Assembly: GCA_033980235.1 (NCBI GenBank)
Contig: CM067072.1
Location: 16,681,047-16,745,046 of the forward strand
DNA from: Diadema setosum
Taxonomy: Eukaryota; Echinodermata; Echinoidea; Diadematoida; Diadematidae
Direction: 5' to 3'
Length of the DNA stretch: 64,000 nucleotides
Each line of letters begins with the position of its first letter. Positions within the stretch are counted from its first letter, which is position 1. Under the pieces are notes generated by a model, which saw only the letters and a program-made list of their open reading frames with translations, was not told the origin of the DNA and ran no database searches. Below, piece by piece: positions 35,484 to 46,948 of this stretch. Position numbers and translations under genes: made by a program.

Positions 35484-35500
35484 TGGCGACGAGGATGGGA
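35484..35500 (+). promoter_or_regulatory. Primer binding site complementary to tRNA-Ser(GCT)
   Basis: TGGCGACGAGGATGGGA starts two bases after the LTR. Its complement TCCCATCCTCGTCGCCA is, from memory of the metazoan gene, the 3' end of tRNA-Ser(GCT) plus CCA. The position is right for minus-strand DNA priming. Confidence 0.8.
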
Positions 35501-36769
35501 TGGGAGGATACAGCATAGTTGGAAGTCACTACTGAGAGGACTTGGGCTGAGTTAATGCGGCGTGGATGCTCACAGACGGCTTAGTGAAAGATGCAGCGGG
35601 AAGTGTAGGACATAAAGGGGGAGTTCCAGTGTGGTCCTTTCTGAAGATTGGGTGGTGATGTGCTCCTGGGCGTCTAGGACGGGTAGACATGAAGAACTGA
35701 TGGTGAAGGGGATCCAGAGATGGACAGGAGATGGTTCCAGGTAGCTGCAGGACTGTTACATGACAAGGTGGTGATGTAGAGGACTCGAAGTTCAGCTGCA
35801 GTTGATGAAGTAGCGGCAGACAGGCGATTTCGAGTAGACGGATGTGAATTTGAACTGGTGCAGTCTGACATTATTAGATACTAGAAGGGATGATGTCATT
35901 GATATTATCCCTGTTTGGACTGGTAGATAGCCTGTTTAGGTAGTTTTTACCACCTTTCATGAAGAAAGGACATGGTGTGATTTGAGGTTGATGTAACCTG
36001 CTGAGCTAGTAGACATTTTTGTGTGATTTACATACAGTTTTGCCCTATCATGTGTGGATAGAGTTATTACCGGATTTAAGGGCAAGGGTAAATAGGTAAT
36101 TGGTCGATGGACTTAGTTTTGTAGTGTCAGTTTTGAGATTTAAACTGTTTGGTACGGTATTGATACGGAGTGTACAGAGTATTGCAGACACTGCGAGTAT
36201 ACACAGGGTATTTTTTATGAATGTGGGACTGACTGTAGTGATTATATTGTGAAGGGCTATTGAAGTTAGACCTGTCATGTTTTGGGCAGGTTTGCTATTT
36301 TTTAATACATTGTCTATTACTGCAGTTAGGTCATGAGGTAGTGTTGTACTGCTTTGATGTGGGTATTTGTGCCTGTATTTAAATGCAACCAGCGAAATAA
36401 GTGTATTGGATCATCTTTTTCAAGGTGTATTATTAGTGTCCTTTCCATTCAGTGGAGTGTAAATGTTGGACACCACTCATTAGGATTTGGTTATAGAGCT
36501 GGTTTCCTTTATTACTGATCCTTCTCAGATAGGACTGTATAATCTTTTGGGAACTTTAGTTGTCTTTCAGAGATATTTGGCATTTATTTGTATATGCTGA
36601 CTTCAATAGTGTTTCCGGGGTGTATTCTTTTATACACACTGATGCCTTAGTAATTTTTTTTTCTTTTTTGCAATGTGAGTGGATATTTGAGACATATTGC
36701 TTGCATTGTTTTAACTTGTGAGCATATGGTTTAAGCGAAAGCTGTCTGGCTTGGGATATTTGTGATACA
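35501..36769 (+). other. LTR element leader, non-coding
   Basis: About 1.27 kb between the primer site and gag with no sustained frame. It may hold packaging sequence or be a non-coding insert. Confidence 0.5.
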
Positions 36770-38144
36770 TTGATATATATTCAGGATATGGCAAAGATGT
36801 TATTTTTACAGATTGAAGAAAGCCCAGGGGATGTCACAGAATATCCTTTGGAGAAGGAAGGTCATCTCTTGCTGGAAGTGCTACAAGCGGTACATCCTCG
36901 TGCAAATGGCCTTGTCTACATGGCAGAGGATGGAAGGAAAAGAAGGACAGTTGCCATACAGGGAAATATCCGGCCGCCACCTGATGGCTGGGACGACAGG
37001 GTGGTGTACTCGCCCTCCACTCCAGCGGCAGATCAAAATGACGTGAACCAGGAGCTGTCGGACCTGAAGACGAAGATCAGGGAACTGACGATGAGGCCCC
37101 CCAAACTGGTGATGGCGCCCGAGAGGAAAATGCAAGTGTTTGATGGGAAGGCAGGAGATGCAGAGGAGTTTATTTCCGGCATGAAGTCAGCCTTTTCCCA
37201 CTATGGGGTACCGGAAGAGGAAAGGGCTTCTTACTTGCTAGACTACATTCGAGGAGTGCCAAAGATGGAGGAGAGGGCCCTGATCAAAGAAGGGAATCAA
37301 GCGGAGGAAATATTGCAATTTCTGAGAGATTCGATCGTACGCAGGTGTGCAAAATCTGGGTGAGCTGCAGCAGCTTTTTCTGGAGCGAAAGCAGAGGAGA
37401 GGGGAACCACTTCGTGATTTTGTGGTAGATCTAGAACGGAGATTCAACAATTTGTGTGGTCGCGAGGCCAAGCTGTACGCTGACCCCAACGGGATCTTAG
37501 TCGAACAGCTCATTGAAGGATTAGAGGACCCTGTCCTGCGAAGTGCTTGCAGGGATCGGTATGAGCGGGATGGTAACACAAACTTCAAGGTCTTACGTGA
37601 GTTTGCCATCCGTAGGTCAGGGCAAGAGGGGTGTCGCACACAAGACCACGAGGGTGCCCGCCAGGCTGCTGTGCGGGCTCGGCAGGGGGAACACCCAGTT
37701 CAACCATCAGACGTCCTCTTGACAATTCAGGAGATGGGTGACAAGATGCGAGATGCGATGCCTGTGGCCCCCTCGGCACCACCAACCGTGCGAACGTGGA
37801 ACCCTCGTGTGAGTCGGCAAAGAGATGCCTGCTTTTCATGTGGGAATTTAGGGCACTTTGCTAGAGACTGTCCCAGTAGAGACTATGGTGGAACACAGTT
37901 TCGGTCTGCTGATCAGAGTTGGCAGCATGGATTTCCACAGTCTGGTGCGCCTCATTTCAACGAGTTGTACAGGAACAGGAATTACTCTCCCAATCCACAT
38001 TGGACCAATGGCAGAGATAGTAGAGGCCAGGATTTTCCCCCGAGAACAGGAATGACATACCTCCAGGGAGGACCAGATGGGTATCGGGGTCATCCTGATT
38101 TTGCAGAGCAGAGGGGAAGTTCACAAAAGGCAAGACATGCCTAG
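36770..38144 (+). pseudogene. gag: LTR element gag (frame-shifted)
   Basis: Two frames join near 37345 with an indel. The first (36770-37363) includes the capsid-type segment from APERKMQVFDGK through AEEFISGMKSAFSHYGVPEE. The second (to 38144) has ERKQRRGEPLRDFVVDLERR, a conserved gag helix, and a CCHC zinc knuckle CFSCGNLGHFARDC at about 37831-37872. The role is particle assembly and RNA packaging. The frame change may be a mutation or sequencing indel; no slippery site was evident. Confidence 0.8.
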
Positions 38145-38874
38145 ACATCAAATCGATTCCAGTAGACACAAAGCACCCAATGTATCCCATACCCCAAATT
38201 CCCAGAAGAATGTGAGTCCATCAGATCGTACAGGTGGTGAAACCACCAGACAAGGGAGTCCCTCCGCAGGGCCACATGGATCAGGTTCCCCAGTCGGGCG
38301 TATGTCAGAGGTGGAGGTGGTCCTCAACGGTACTAGAGGAGATGACGGGTTCGTGTCCAGGGCCATTGGAGAGTGCTATTCTGTTGACGTTGAGTTTGGG
38401 GGTGTCACCGTGCCCTGTCTCCTGGATCCCGGTTCCCAAGTAACTACCATAGGAGAGACGTACTTCAAAGAAAAGTTAGAACCGGTGGGTATTCAGATGA
38501 AGGACGTCCCAGTGTCATCCTTGGTCTCAGCAAGTGGGGATGATATCCCATATGTGAGGTGTTTTGAGGTCGATGTCAAGGTCTTGGGACATCCGATCGC
38601 AGCCAGGATTGTCTTGGTGTTGAAAGATGACATGGCCATGAGGCGTGGTCAGCGTTCCGTGCAAGGGATACCAGGAATGAACGTACTGCAGCAGGTTTGG
38701 GGTCAGTTAGTAGGTGTCGGGCAGGAACACATGAACAAGATACCCAGGCCCACCCCAGATCCAGTATGGCAAGAGGCACTACAAGCTATTCATACCCGAC
38801 AGAGGGAGGATGCAGTGGGCAAGGCATATGGTAGTTGTGGAGTCTCAGAGTCGTGGAGTCAGCGGGTCCTATGA
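38077..38874 (+). pseudogene. pro: LTR element retropepsin-like protease region
   Basis: This frame overlaps the end of gag by 68 bases in the +1 frame. The segment CYSVDVEFGGVTVPCLLDPG, then SQVTTI, is a retropepsin flap and active site, but the catalytic triplet D-T/S-G reads D-P-G (GAT CCC GGT at about 38424-38432). One T-to-C change from Ser would explain it. Later, GQRSVQGIPGMNVL resembles the helix with ILGMN-type motif. The frame ends at 38874 where the match moves to the next frame. Confidence 0.75.
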
Positions 38875-39367
38875 GGCAGTTCTCGAGCCTGAACATTGCG
38901 GTAATGTTTTCCCCGGAGTGTCAGTTTCTCCATGCTTGGTCGATGTACAGAATGGGATTTTCTCTGTAGCCTTGTGCAATGAGAACAACGAAGAAGTGGA
39001 GATCCCGAGGAAGCTGTTACTTGGCACTCTGTACAATGCAGCTCTGGTCAGGAGAGGGACCACTGGTAGTGATGTGGAGGATCAGGATAAGGCAAACAAC
39101 CAAAGAGACTCTACCGCCGTTGATGTAGATTGGACGTCTTTGAGTCAGGAGCAGTGTGGCAAGCTACAGGGCTTTCTTGAAAAGCATCTGCCTTTTCTCA
39201 TGGTGACATGAACTTTGGTTACACTGACCGTATCACTCATCGCATAGAGACTGGTGGTGCACCACCGATCAGGCAGAGACACGGGCCCGGTAAGCAGAAC
39301 CAAGCCCCCGATGCCCTATGCCGTCTGGATCCTCCTGAGGGAGAAGGACAGATGATTGTGAGTAGTA
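38810..39367 (+). pseudogene. LTR element pol: linker, RT start joined to RNase H end
   Basis: After a frame change the frame 38810-39211 carries the usual region before RT (GTLYNAALV). Another shift near 39205 opens FGYTDRITHRIETGGAPPIR, the classic start of Ty3/gypsy RT, which at about 39277-39285 passes directly into GPGKQNQAPDALCRL, the classic end of RNase H. Everything between, that is the whole RT palm with YxDD and most of RNase H, is missing. The join is seamless in frame, which indicates a simple internal deletion. Confidence 0.8.
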
Positions 39368-39427
39368 CGTGATACAATCCGTGCCCAGTTTGACTTAGTT
39401 TCTCAAGGAACAGATATACCAGTTGTT

Positions 39428-40085
39428 TTGAGTACCTGCATTGAGGAGAGACGTCTAAATGGAGAAGCGTGCATGCCTTGGTTCTCAGCTGAGTATCTGC
39501 AGGAGGCTCAAGAGAGGGATGATCTTGTCAATCAAGTGCGCTCCTTTGTGTCAAGGGGTACACCACCCTCGCGTGAGGAGAAGGGCGGTTGTTTACCTGG
39601 AAGTCTGGCTCTCCTGCGAGACTGGAAGAGGCTGATCATCCGAAATGGTATTCTTTTGCGGAGGAGGCGCCGCCCGAACGATGGTACAGAGCACCTGCAG
39701 GTCGTTGCCCCACAGAGCATTCAAGAGGAGGCTATCACCCGGTTTCATGACGAGGCAGGGCATTTCGGGTTCAGACGTACCTATTGGCTGGTTGGAGACA
39801 GGTTCTTCTGGCATGGGATGGAGGAGTCGGTGAAACAATGGTGCGCCAAGTGTAAGCGCTGTGCTGTTAGCAAGCCGCCTGTTTGGAAGGAATGGACACT
39901 TCCCACGTGATCTGAGCTTAAGCGGGGAAGTGAAGCAGGGAGCTCACCGTGGTGCGCAGTCGTATGTTCGACGGCATCAGTTCCGGATGCGAACAGCGAG
40001 AAGGCGGCATGGCTTCAAGGGTCGCTCGAAGATGACAGACTTTTGGGAGGAGTTGATCTCCCTAAGAAGTTTTATTCGTGTGTGA
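39428..40085 (+). pseudogene. LTR element integrase remnant (zinc finger only)
   Basis: The frame 39428-39910 carries an H2C2 zinc-binding domain: FHDEAGHFGFRRTYWLVGDR, then WCAKCKRCAVSK. The DDE catalytic core that should follow is absent; after about 39890 the sequence passes into a basic region (VRRHQFRMRTARRRHGFKGR) that could be the pol C-terminus. This is the second large deletion in the element. Confidence 0.75.
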
Positions 40086-40490
40086 AGTTTATCCAGTTTG
40101 GTTAACATTTCGTTGGCTATTGTTTATCACATAGTTATTGCATTTGTTATTTATGAATTTTGTTGTGGCTGCTGAAGTCCAGTGTATGGTTAGGACTTAT
40201 GAATGCAAATTTGCGTGCATTCAAATTACAGGATCACAATGGTATACATAAAGTGGGACTCGGTTGTGAAACCAGATGGAAGTAGTTATTGTGAAAGCCC
40301 GAGGTTAAAGCATTTTGCTCATGTTCAGTTGGTTTAATAATGTTCTTTTATTGTAGGAAGCAGCATTGTTTCTTGAAGTGTTAAATATGTGAGGTACTTA
40401 GGCCTACAAGTGGAGTATTTCGCATCCATAGTTATCCCATAAAGTACATGTATGTGTACGTACAAATGGTCATCAGGGACGATGACCTCT

Positions 40491-40504
40491 AAGCGGGGAA
40501 GAGT
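40491..40504 (+). promoter_or_regulatory. Polypurine tract
   Basis: AAGCGGGGAAGAGT immediately precedes the 3' LTR, as expected for the plus-strand primer. Confidence 0.7.
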
Positions 40505-40759
40505 TGTGGGGATGTACTAATTACTAGAGTATGTAGAGACATCAGCAACAGAGGGGCGCCCCCATGTGGCAGGCACCTCTCTGCTTGCTGTTCACAGGAC
40601 TCCTGTCGAGTGTTTGTCTTTATTGACTGCACGACCTCCCACTCGAACCCGCGTGCCGTATAACCATCTCCATCATAGACACACATACACACCCACACCG
40701 TCTTCACATCATCTCGCCTTCTCCATCTCTCTCCTCATCCGCCCATTCGGCCCCCTACA
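40505..40759 (+). repeat. 3' LTR
   Basis: 255 bp, starts TGTGGGG, ends CTACA; partner of 35215-35481. Confidence 0.93.
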
Positions 40760-40960
40760 ATAATAAAACAGGGGTGCAGAATCCCCCTAAAAATGGGGAA
40801 AATATTATGAACAACACAACAAAACCCAAGATGCTTGGAGTCTGACGTAAGAGGGGAGTCGCTATTAATTCATGACCTACCACCAGCACTATACCCCTGA
40901 CATTCCCCTGCCAAACACCCACACACACGTACTAAAGAGAAATTCCTAATAAAACGTATC

Positions 40961-41113
40961 AGGGCAATCACCCCGAGGGTAACTATCCCCTGCTAAATAC
41001 TGATTAGTTACAAGGTTAGAGTAAAAATTAGGGTTAAGATTAGGTCTAGGATTAGGATTAGGGTTAGAGTCATAGGAAGGGTCCGGGATAATTGCCCAGA
41101 GGCTAATTGCCCT
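40961..41113. mobile_element. Short TIR element with telomere-like core
   Basis: Ends are imperfect ~30-bp inverted repeats (AGGGCAATCACCCCGAGGG / the complement of CAGAGGCTAATTGCCCT). The middle holds degenerate (TTAGGG)-type units: TTAGGGTTAAG, TTAGGATTAGGGTTAG at about 41028-41066. It lies 178 bases before exon E. Confidence 0.55.
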
Positions 41114-41290
41114 AGACCCTAATGAAAAACATAACAAAAACGTTCCTATTCGATCTAATAACGCATTATCATTTCCTTACAACTGAAAGAGGAAGGTACG
41201 AACAGATGACATGTTAAGCAAATTATGAAATAATACTTGTACATAGTATTCACCTTCCAAGTGTGCACTTCTTCACATTGCCAATTTTAG

Positions 41291-41443
41291 AATGTGACTC
41301 CGGTAAATTCGGGCCTGGATGCTCCCAAACGTGTCACTGTCAGGATCCCTCCTCCTGCAGTCGATTCACGGGAGAATGCTCTGATAGTTCCTCATCGGAT
41401 AGCAACCTCTGTGAAAGCGGCTGGTCGGGACAAAACTGCCAGA
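41291..41443 (+). CDS. TEK/TIE1-like: Tie-like receptor, exon E: EGF repeat 3
   Basis: The 153-bp exon (51 codons, phase 1-1) has acceptor CCAATTTTAG and donor GTAAGT. It encodes CDSGKFGPGCSQTCHCQD, then CSRFTGEC, a Ser/Asp spacer (SDSSSSDS), and CESGWSGQNC. Tie2 EGF3 has the same skeleton (GFYGPDC…CSC…CDRF…CSPGWQGLQC). The acidic Ser-rich spacer between cysteines is longer than in vertebrates. Confidence 0.85.
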
Positions 41444-41984
41444 GTAAGTATGCTAACCAGCTTACCATGTTTCAATCTGCAGTGATGAAGGGATAGCAGT
41501 GGATGTTTAGACGATTATGGAATTAAGATGCGTAATTATTGCTTAAACTGTCAAACGGTAGGCCTAAGTCTGAACGTAAAAGAACCACATTGTTGGAGTA
41601 GTTACTTTATGGATAAGGCGTAGCCTGTAAAAACCCTGATTTTGAATCTTGCCAGACATGTAAAATTGTGGATTACCCGATAAGTTTCTTTCCACACAAG
41701 GGAATGAATTACACTTGTCAATGCTAGAGTCATGTTATGCAGGCATGGTCTGTTTTTGCGGCATTGCATCGATGTTGTCGAACTTGTTTCACATTCTAAG
41801 GATACCTTACGTCCCGATGGTTTTCACGAACTTGTTGTTTTACATTTAAACTATTCCAACCTCGAGGCCTCAGGCTTTCCTTTACCGGGATACCAGTAGG
41901 CTTATGATAAATCATGAATAACATGCATAGGGTAATCAATTATGTCACATGACTCATATACAAACAAAAATTATCTACATGGTA

Positions 41985-42519
41985 AGTAGTATGAACATGT
42001 ACCTGTTCGACCCCCAAAATTCTCCCAATCCTCCCGATCGATGGGAGGATTGGTATTACGTAATAGTGTGTCATCGAGAACAATAGATGAGAGTACAATG
42101 CAAATATGTGACAGATTGCGCAAGGGTGTTTTGTACTTAATGATATATCTGAGGAAATATGATTTTTTATGAGCGTTATCTTTGTTTCGCTTCGATTGTT
42201 CTGGTAATTATTATGACTACTGGTTGATCCTTATGGGTTTTTCTACTTCTCTGGTTTGCAGAGATTCCCAAGACGATGTGGTACACATGGTTAATGTAAA
42301 CAACACTTTTTGTACACGTGATTGCTCTTTCAATAGATTGACAGATCCGAATCATCTGCAGAAGGCAGATTCATTCATTGTAAGTCTGTTGTACGAGGAC
42401 AAGGTTGCGTTCTTTGTATGATTATAGGTCTCATAGACTGTGTACGTGTTGATATGATATTGGTGGGGTATTGGTCTTATAGGTAAAAGAAATGTGTCGT
42501 TCATTACTATAGTTACAGG
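41985..42519 (+). repeat. Polinton left TIR
   Basis: It begins AGTAGTATGAACATGTACC and matches the complement of 57466-58001 to about 42519 (TCATTACTATAGTTACAGG). By eye roughly 4% of positions differ over the inner 340 bases. It contains an open frame (42182-42421) preserved in the other TIR. Confidence 0.93.
42182..42421 (+). other. TIR-encoded 79-codon frame, left copy
   Basis: The frame (FRFDCSGNYYDYWLILMGFS start; CRDSQDDVV; TRDCSFNRL) is also open in the right TIR at 57566-57814, with about four or five amino-acid changes between copies. A splice-acceptor-like TGGTTTGCAG lies inside it. No domain recognised. It may be a real subterminal gene or a by-product of young TIRs. Confidence 0.3.
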
Positions 42520-42816
42520 GCACACCTTTCATACAGTGAAACCAGTTTGTTTGTTTTTTTTTCACCATGACTCGCATTTGTACTTTTTTTTATTAGAGTC
42601 ATCGTCATCACAGTTGTCATTTTGCATATATTATGTATATGCCAGTGTGTCAGAGATTGATTTAACCAGTGTAAACGAATACACAAAGATAAGAAATATA
42701 GATATTTGTTGATATTTTGTTTCTTTGGTTAATATGTAAATTACACAATAGACTGAATGTTTGAACAGTTGTTTTAGTAGTATAGCCCGTTATACGCCTT
42801 CTTGTCAGAAATCATG

Positions 42817-43051
42817 AATTAACTTACGAATAAAGTGTAGTCGACCAATATCATACACAACGATAAAGCTTGCATTTAGAAAAGACTCGTGTGAGGTATG
42901 TTTTAGGGCAACGTGTATTGTGTCAACTTTATATAAAAAGAAATTTATAGCAGCTGCAGCAGCATCAGGAGTAGCTATGGCTAGAACAGTAGAAAAGGAG
43001 GAAGATGTATTAAGACAGATAACACACTTCATTGCGTGTAAAAGAACATAA
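42817..43051 (+). other. Open frame just inside the Polinton left TIR
   Basis: A frame without a clear start runs about 77 codons from INLRIKCSRPISYTT through FRKDSCEVCFRATC, an Ala run (FIAAAAASGVAMART), to DVLRQITHFIACKRT and a stop. Its position, reading inward from the TIR and opposite the polymerase, is where Polintons keep other genes, but I cannot match it to integrase, protease, ATPase or capsid proteins. Confidence 0.25.
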
Positions 43052-43246
43052 AAATATAAACCTTGCCCAAGTGGGGGTCTTTCCCCGAATACTTGTTCGT
43101 TACCGAGCTAGTCTACAGACTCATTTGACCCGACGTGAGAACAAAAATTAAAATAAAATTAGTGCAAGCCGCTTTCAAATCAATAGCATCTTATAACCAA
43201 CTTTATTTTGCTTTTAGTGGTATAACTCGCTTAGAGTCAACTTGCG

Positions 43247-44120
43247 TATTAATACTTGAATACGTGATATTATCGTGATGGTTTAAGGCTGTGTTCGGCA
43301 TGTTGTTCAGAAGATTTCGAATCACCATGGTAACATCAAACAGTTGATGGATGCATGACAATCGTTGATTGACACAAGCATGGTATGGTCATGTTATCAC
43401 CATATTTAAGAATGAACGTGTCGGTTTCCCTTACATCAGTGTTTGGTCAGTCGTTTATTTGTTTACATTATCGCCATGGCAACAACAAATACACGCAAAA
43501 AAAATGGTCACTTGCTATTGATAGGACTTACGTGATATTATCGTGGTGGTTCTATATGGTCTTGCTGTTCGTGACAATCGTTGATCGACACAAGCATGGT
43601 TTATTTTCACATTATAACCATTTTTAAAGAATGAACGTGTCGGCTTTGTAATGGTCAGTCGTTTATTTGTTTACAATATCGCCATGGGAACAACAAATAC
43701 ACGCAAAAATGATCACTCATTGTACATGTGTTATTATCGTTTGTTGTTTGTGACGAGCTTGACACAAACTTCATTTCGTTATACGTTATCATCGTGATAA
43801 TTACCCTGAGGAACATGGTTTTCCTTGCGGTCTATGGTCAGTTGTTGTTGTTGTTTGTTTACATTATTGCTATTGACAACAGCAAATACACACAAAAATG
43901 GTCACTTGTGCATTGCATACGTGACATTATTTTGAGGTTTTGGTCGTGTTGTTCATGAAAATCGTTGATCGTCACATGAGTGGTTTAGTCATATTGCCGT
44001 TTTAAGGAACTAAAATTTCCGGGCTTTCATTTTTTTTCCTTATACAATGTAATACGGTTTACGGTCAGTCGTTTATTTTGTTTACGTTATTGCTAATGGC
44101 AACAGCAAATACACACCTGT
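43247..44120. repeat. Tandem repeat inside the Polinton, ~4 units of ~200-240 bp
   Basis: Units share CAACAACAAATACACGCAAA, AATGGTCACTTG, GACAATCGTTGATCGACACA, AGAATGAACGTGTCGG and TGGTCAGTCGTTTATTTGTT. Divergence between units is visible. No coding function. Confidence 0.75.
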
Positions 44121-46948
44121 GAATGGTCAAATGCAAAACGGTTATACGGGGTTGTGGAAAAAAACAACAACTATACAGTGTTTACTGTATTAGCATGCAA
44201 GCTCCAAAGATGACGTGTAGTCATTTTTGAGCTATCGAAGTATGATTTATTTATTTCATCATCGAATCTAAACACGTAGTTCCTCCGTCAAACTATTGAT
44301 CTGTGCTGCAGTCTATTGTTCGATTCTACTCGCTCTCTTTTGTAAATTGTATGACGTCTTTAAACCAGTGATGATGTGCCCAGACAAGTTTTGACAACGT
44401 TGTCGTCTTCCAACAATAAGTTACTGCTTGATATCCCAACAAGATTCATACACGGGGACGGGACATCGTGACGCACACACCATAACCATGTCATATTGAG
44501 GCGCGCAAATCAAACTCATATAGTATACACATATTTTTTTTTCTTACGAGCGACATTGTACCTCTTGAACGTAAAATAAAATGAGATGTTTGTCGGAGAT
44601 ATATCAAAAATGCAATGAAACACGTATGAAAGTTATCTTTGTCATTTCTTCACTGTACTACAGTCAAGCTTACAGTACGAACATGACGAAGGCTGCGGTT
44701 TTCATTTCCTGCACATATACATATTTGTAACAAAGCTTGATATTTTCGATGCAAGACATCCTCAGACTTCATGACTATGTTCAAAATAACTGAGCTACCA
44801 TTTGTATTCTTTTATAAGTCCTTTAGAATAGTTGTTTGATATTGCTCTTCGGAGTCAAATACAATATTCTCAACATTTCTTGAGGTATATAGACTTACAA
44901 CCGCAGTGTCTGTCCAATCTTTTAAAACGTTGTATTCAAGTTTATACACCTGAAAAAAATACTTTGTCGGAGTATTTAACTCACTTCACCATGTTTGCAT
45001 GCCTATTAGTGAGACTGGGATATATATCCAGCTTAGGATGTCGCGTATTCAAGCAAATGCAATGGTTGTTGTTGTAGTCCTTTTCTTCGATCGCCTCATT
45101 GGTGCAATGTTCACGTGATTTGAGTGTCTTTTGTATTGTATGTTACGATTCTTTTCTTTCCCCGACAGCGTCTTCTGAATTTGTCTGATTGTGAAGAAAT
45201 GATAAACACGCGACACTAGTATAGGTGCTTTGTTTATGATAGCACTTATGGCGATCAATGTATTTGACGAGTTGACGACCAAGCTAACAGTTCAATCTGG
45301 CCAAGATGATTGTGTCGCTTTCCAACTTTTCTGTAAGGTTGTAGATGTGAGTTGCTTTTGCTCTGTTTTTTTCCATTGATTTTTCTGATTCAGTTTGCAA
45401 GTTGTGCTTACATGATACATTGAGGCGGACAATAATACACCCGCTATTCAAACACATACACGCAAGCGCACATTGTTGAACACACTCAGTAAATAGCACG
45501 AATATGATTTCAGGCGCTGTATAGCATTTTTTGTTCGCAACGCTGCATGGTCTATTGGTTTCTTAACGTTATAGACACTAGTAACACTAATGATCATTTA
45601 TGATTTATCGAAATGTGGTTTGTCATCAAGGTATCTTCATTCATTTAGAACGTAATGAATTGAACGAGCGCTCGACTATGATAAAAGCGTTGTTTGTTGA
45701 TATTTGAATAGCAATGCCAAGATTTACAAGACAACAGACCTATCATCACGCGTTGGCCATACAGCCGAGCATGACAAAAGCTTGTCTGGAAGTGTTTAGC
45801 CTACTTTACGGAAAGTGTAAACAGGCAGGGATATCTTATTGTGCCCGTGTATATTGATTACCCTTCCCAGTCTTGGAATGGTTGTATTGACCCGCCTATT
45901 GTAAGGTTTCTGTGTGGTGGTATTCAGGTGAAGACAAGTTCGGACATGACAGGCTCACCTGGCAGACAGGCATTTTGTGTCGTGATTTCGAAGCGGTGCT
46001 AGATTTAAGAAGCTGTACCAGCAAGTTAATCCTCATTTCGTCTGAACAAATCACACACACGTACGCACACACACACACACACTTACGACTCGAACACAAA
46101 CATATAAGTTTATGCACAGTGACTACAGTCACAGCCACTCACTACCTAAATAGCAACAACAAAGACGCGTTTCATGGTCAGTTGAATATAGATGCAAGAC
46201 GACAAAGAAAAGTCATGAACACTATCATTATGAAATGTCATTGCGTGATTTTTATTCATTCCAACGATATCACGACATAGATTATAATGTACAGTATCGT
46301 AATAAATAAAATTCTCAGTGAGAAGATATGCACTGAATATTTTCAAAGATACTCAACAGGCATATGTGTTGAATACAGAATTAATTTATGCGGATGAACA
46401 TTTATCTCGGTGGGTTTGTTCTTTTTTCTTTTGAAACGAAGTATGCCACAGGTTTGAAAAATCGTTTACTCACAGAAAGGCGCTGCGGATTGTTTCATGC
46501 AGAAGAATAAAAACAAGAAAAAAAGGACAAAGAAACTCAAAGTTAAATCAAAATGGATATGGTTCAGCATATAACGTAACGATTCGATATATATTGTAAA
46601 CATAGAGGAAGAGAGTATAGTATGATATCAAGGTTTGTTTGTTTTTTTCACACTTTTCCTCCAACATCAAGGCTACATATCTGAAAGACATGAAACAGAG
46701 CTAAAGGGTAAAATCTCCCCCTTAATTATGGATAGGATGCTTCGATACGTATGTACATATCAGTTTTTATCTCCTCTTACGACGCAGAAGCGGAACAATT
46801 TAATTTGTTGACAGAGTTCATCCCGAAACTTGATAATCACAAAGTCACTGATCGCAGAAACCAACATGAAAGTAGATATAGCAAAGAAATACTGAGTGTG
46901 ATTAAAAATTTCGCGGGTTATAAGGATCTTAACACTTCTGTAGAGATA
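44121..46948. other. Polinton interior, no gene recognised
   Basis: AT-rich DNA with chance frames only, where structural genes would be expected. A CA-type run lies at about 46060-46082. Confidence 0.45.

Larger units (their letters stand above)
35215..40759 (+). mobile_element. Ty3/gypsy-like LTR retrotransposon, internally deleted
   Basis: The 5,545-bp element lies in receptor intron D-E. Flanking ATAA occurs at 35211-35214 and 40760-40763 (4-bp TSD). LTRs begin TGTGGGG and end CTACA. The order is LTR, primer site, a leader of about 1.27 kb, gag, protease, remnants of RT/RNase H borders, integrase zinc finger, polypurine tract, LTR. The catalytic parts of RT, RNase H and integrase are absent and there are several frame changes, so it cannot move by itself. 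The two LTRs differ by eye at only one or two substitutions plus short indels, so insertion was recent. Confidence 0.92.
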
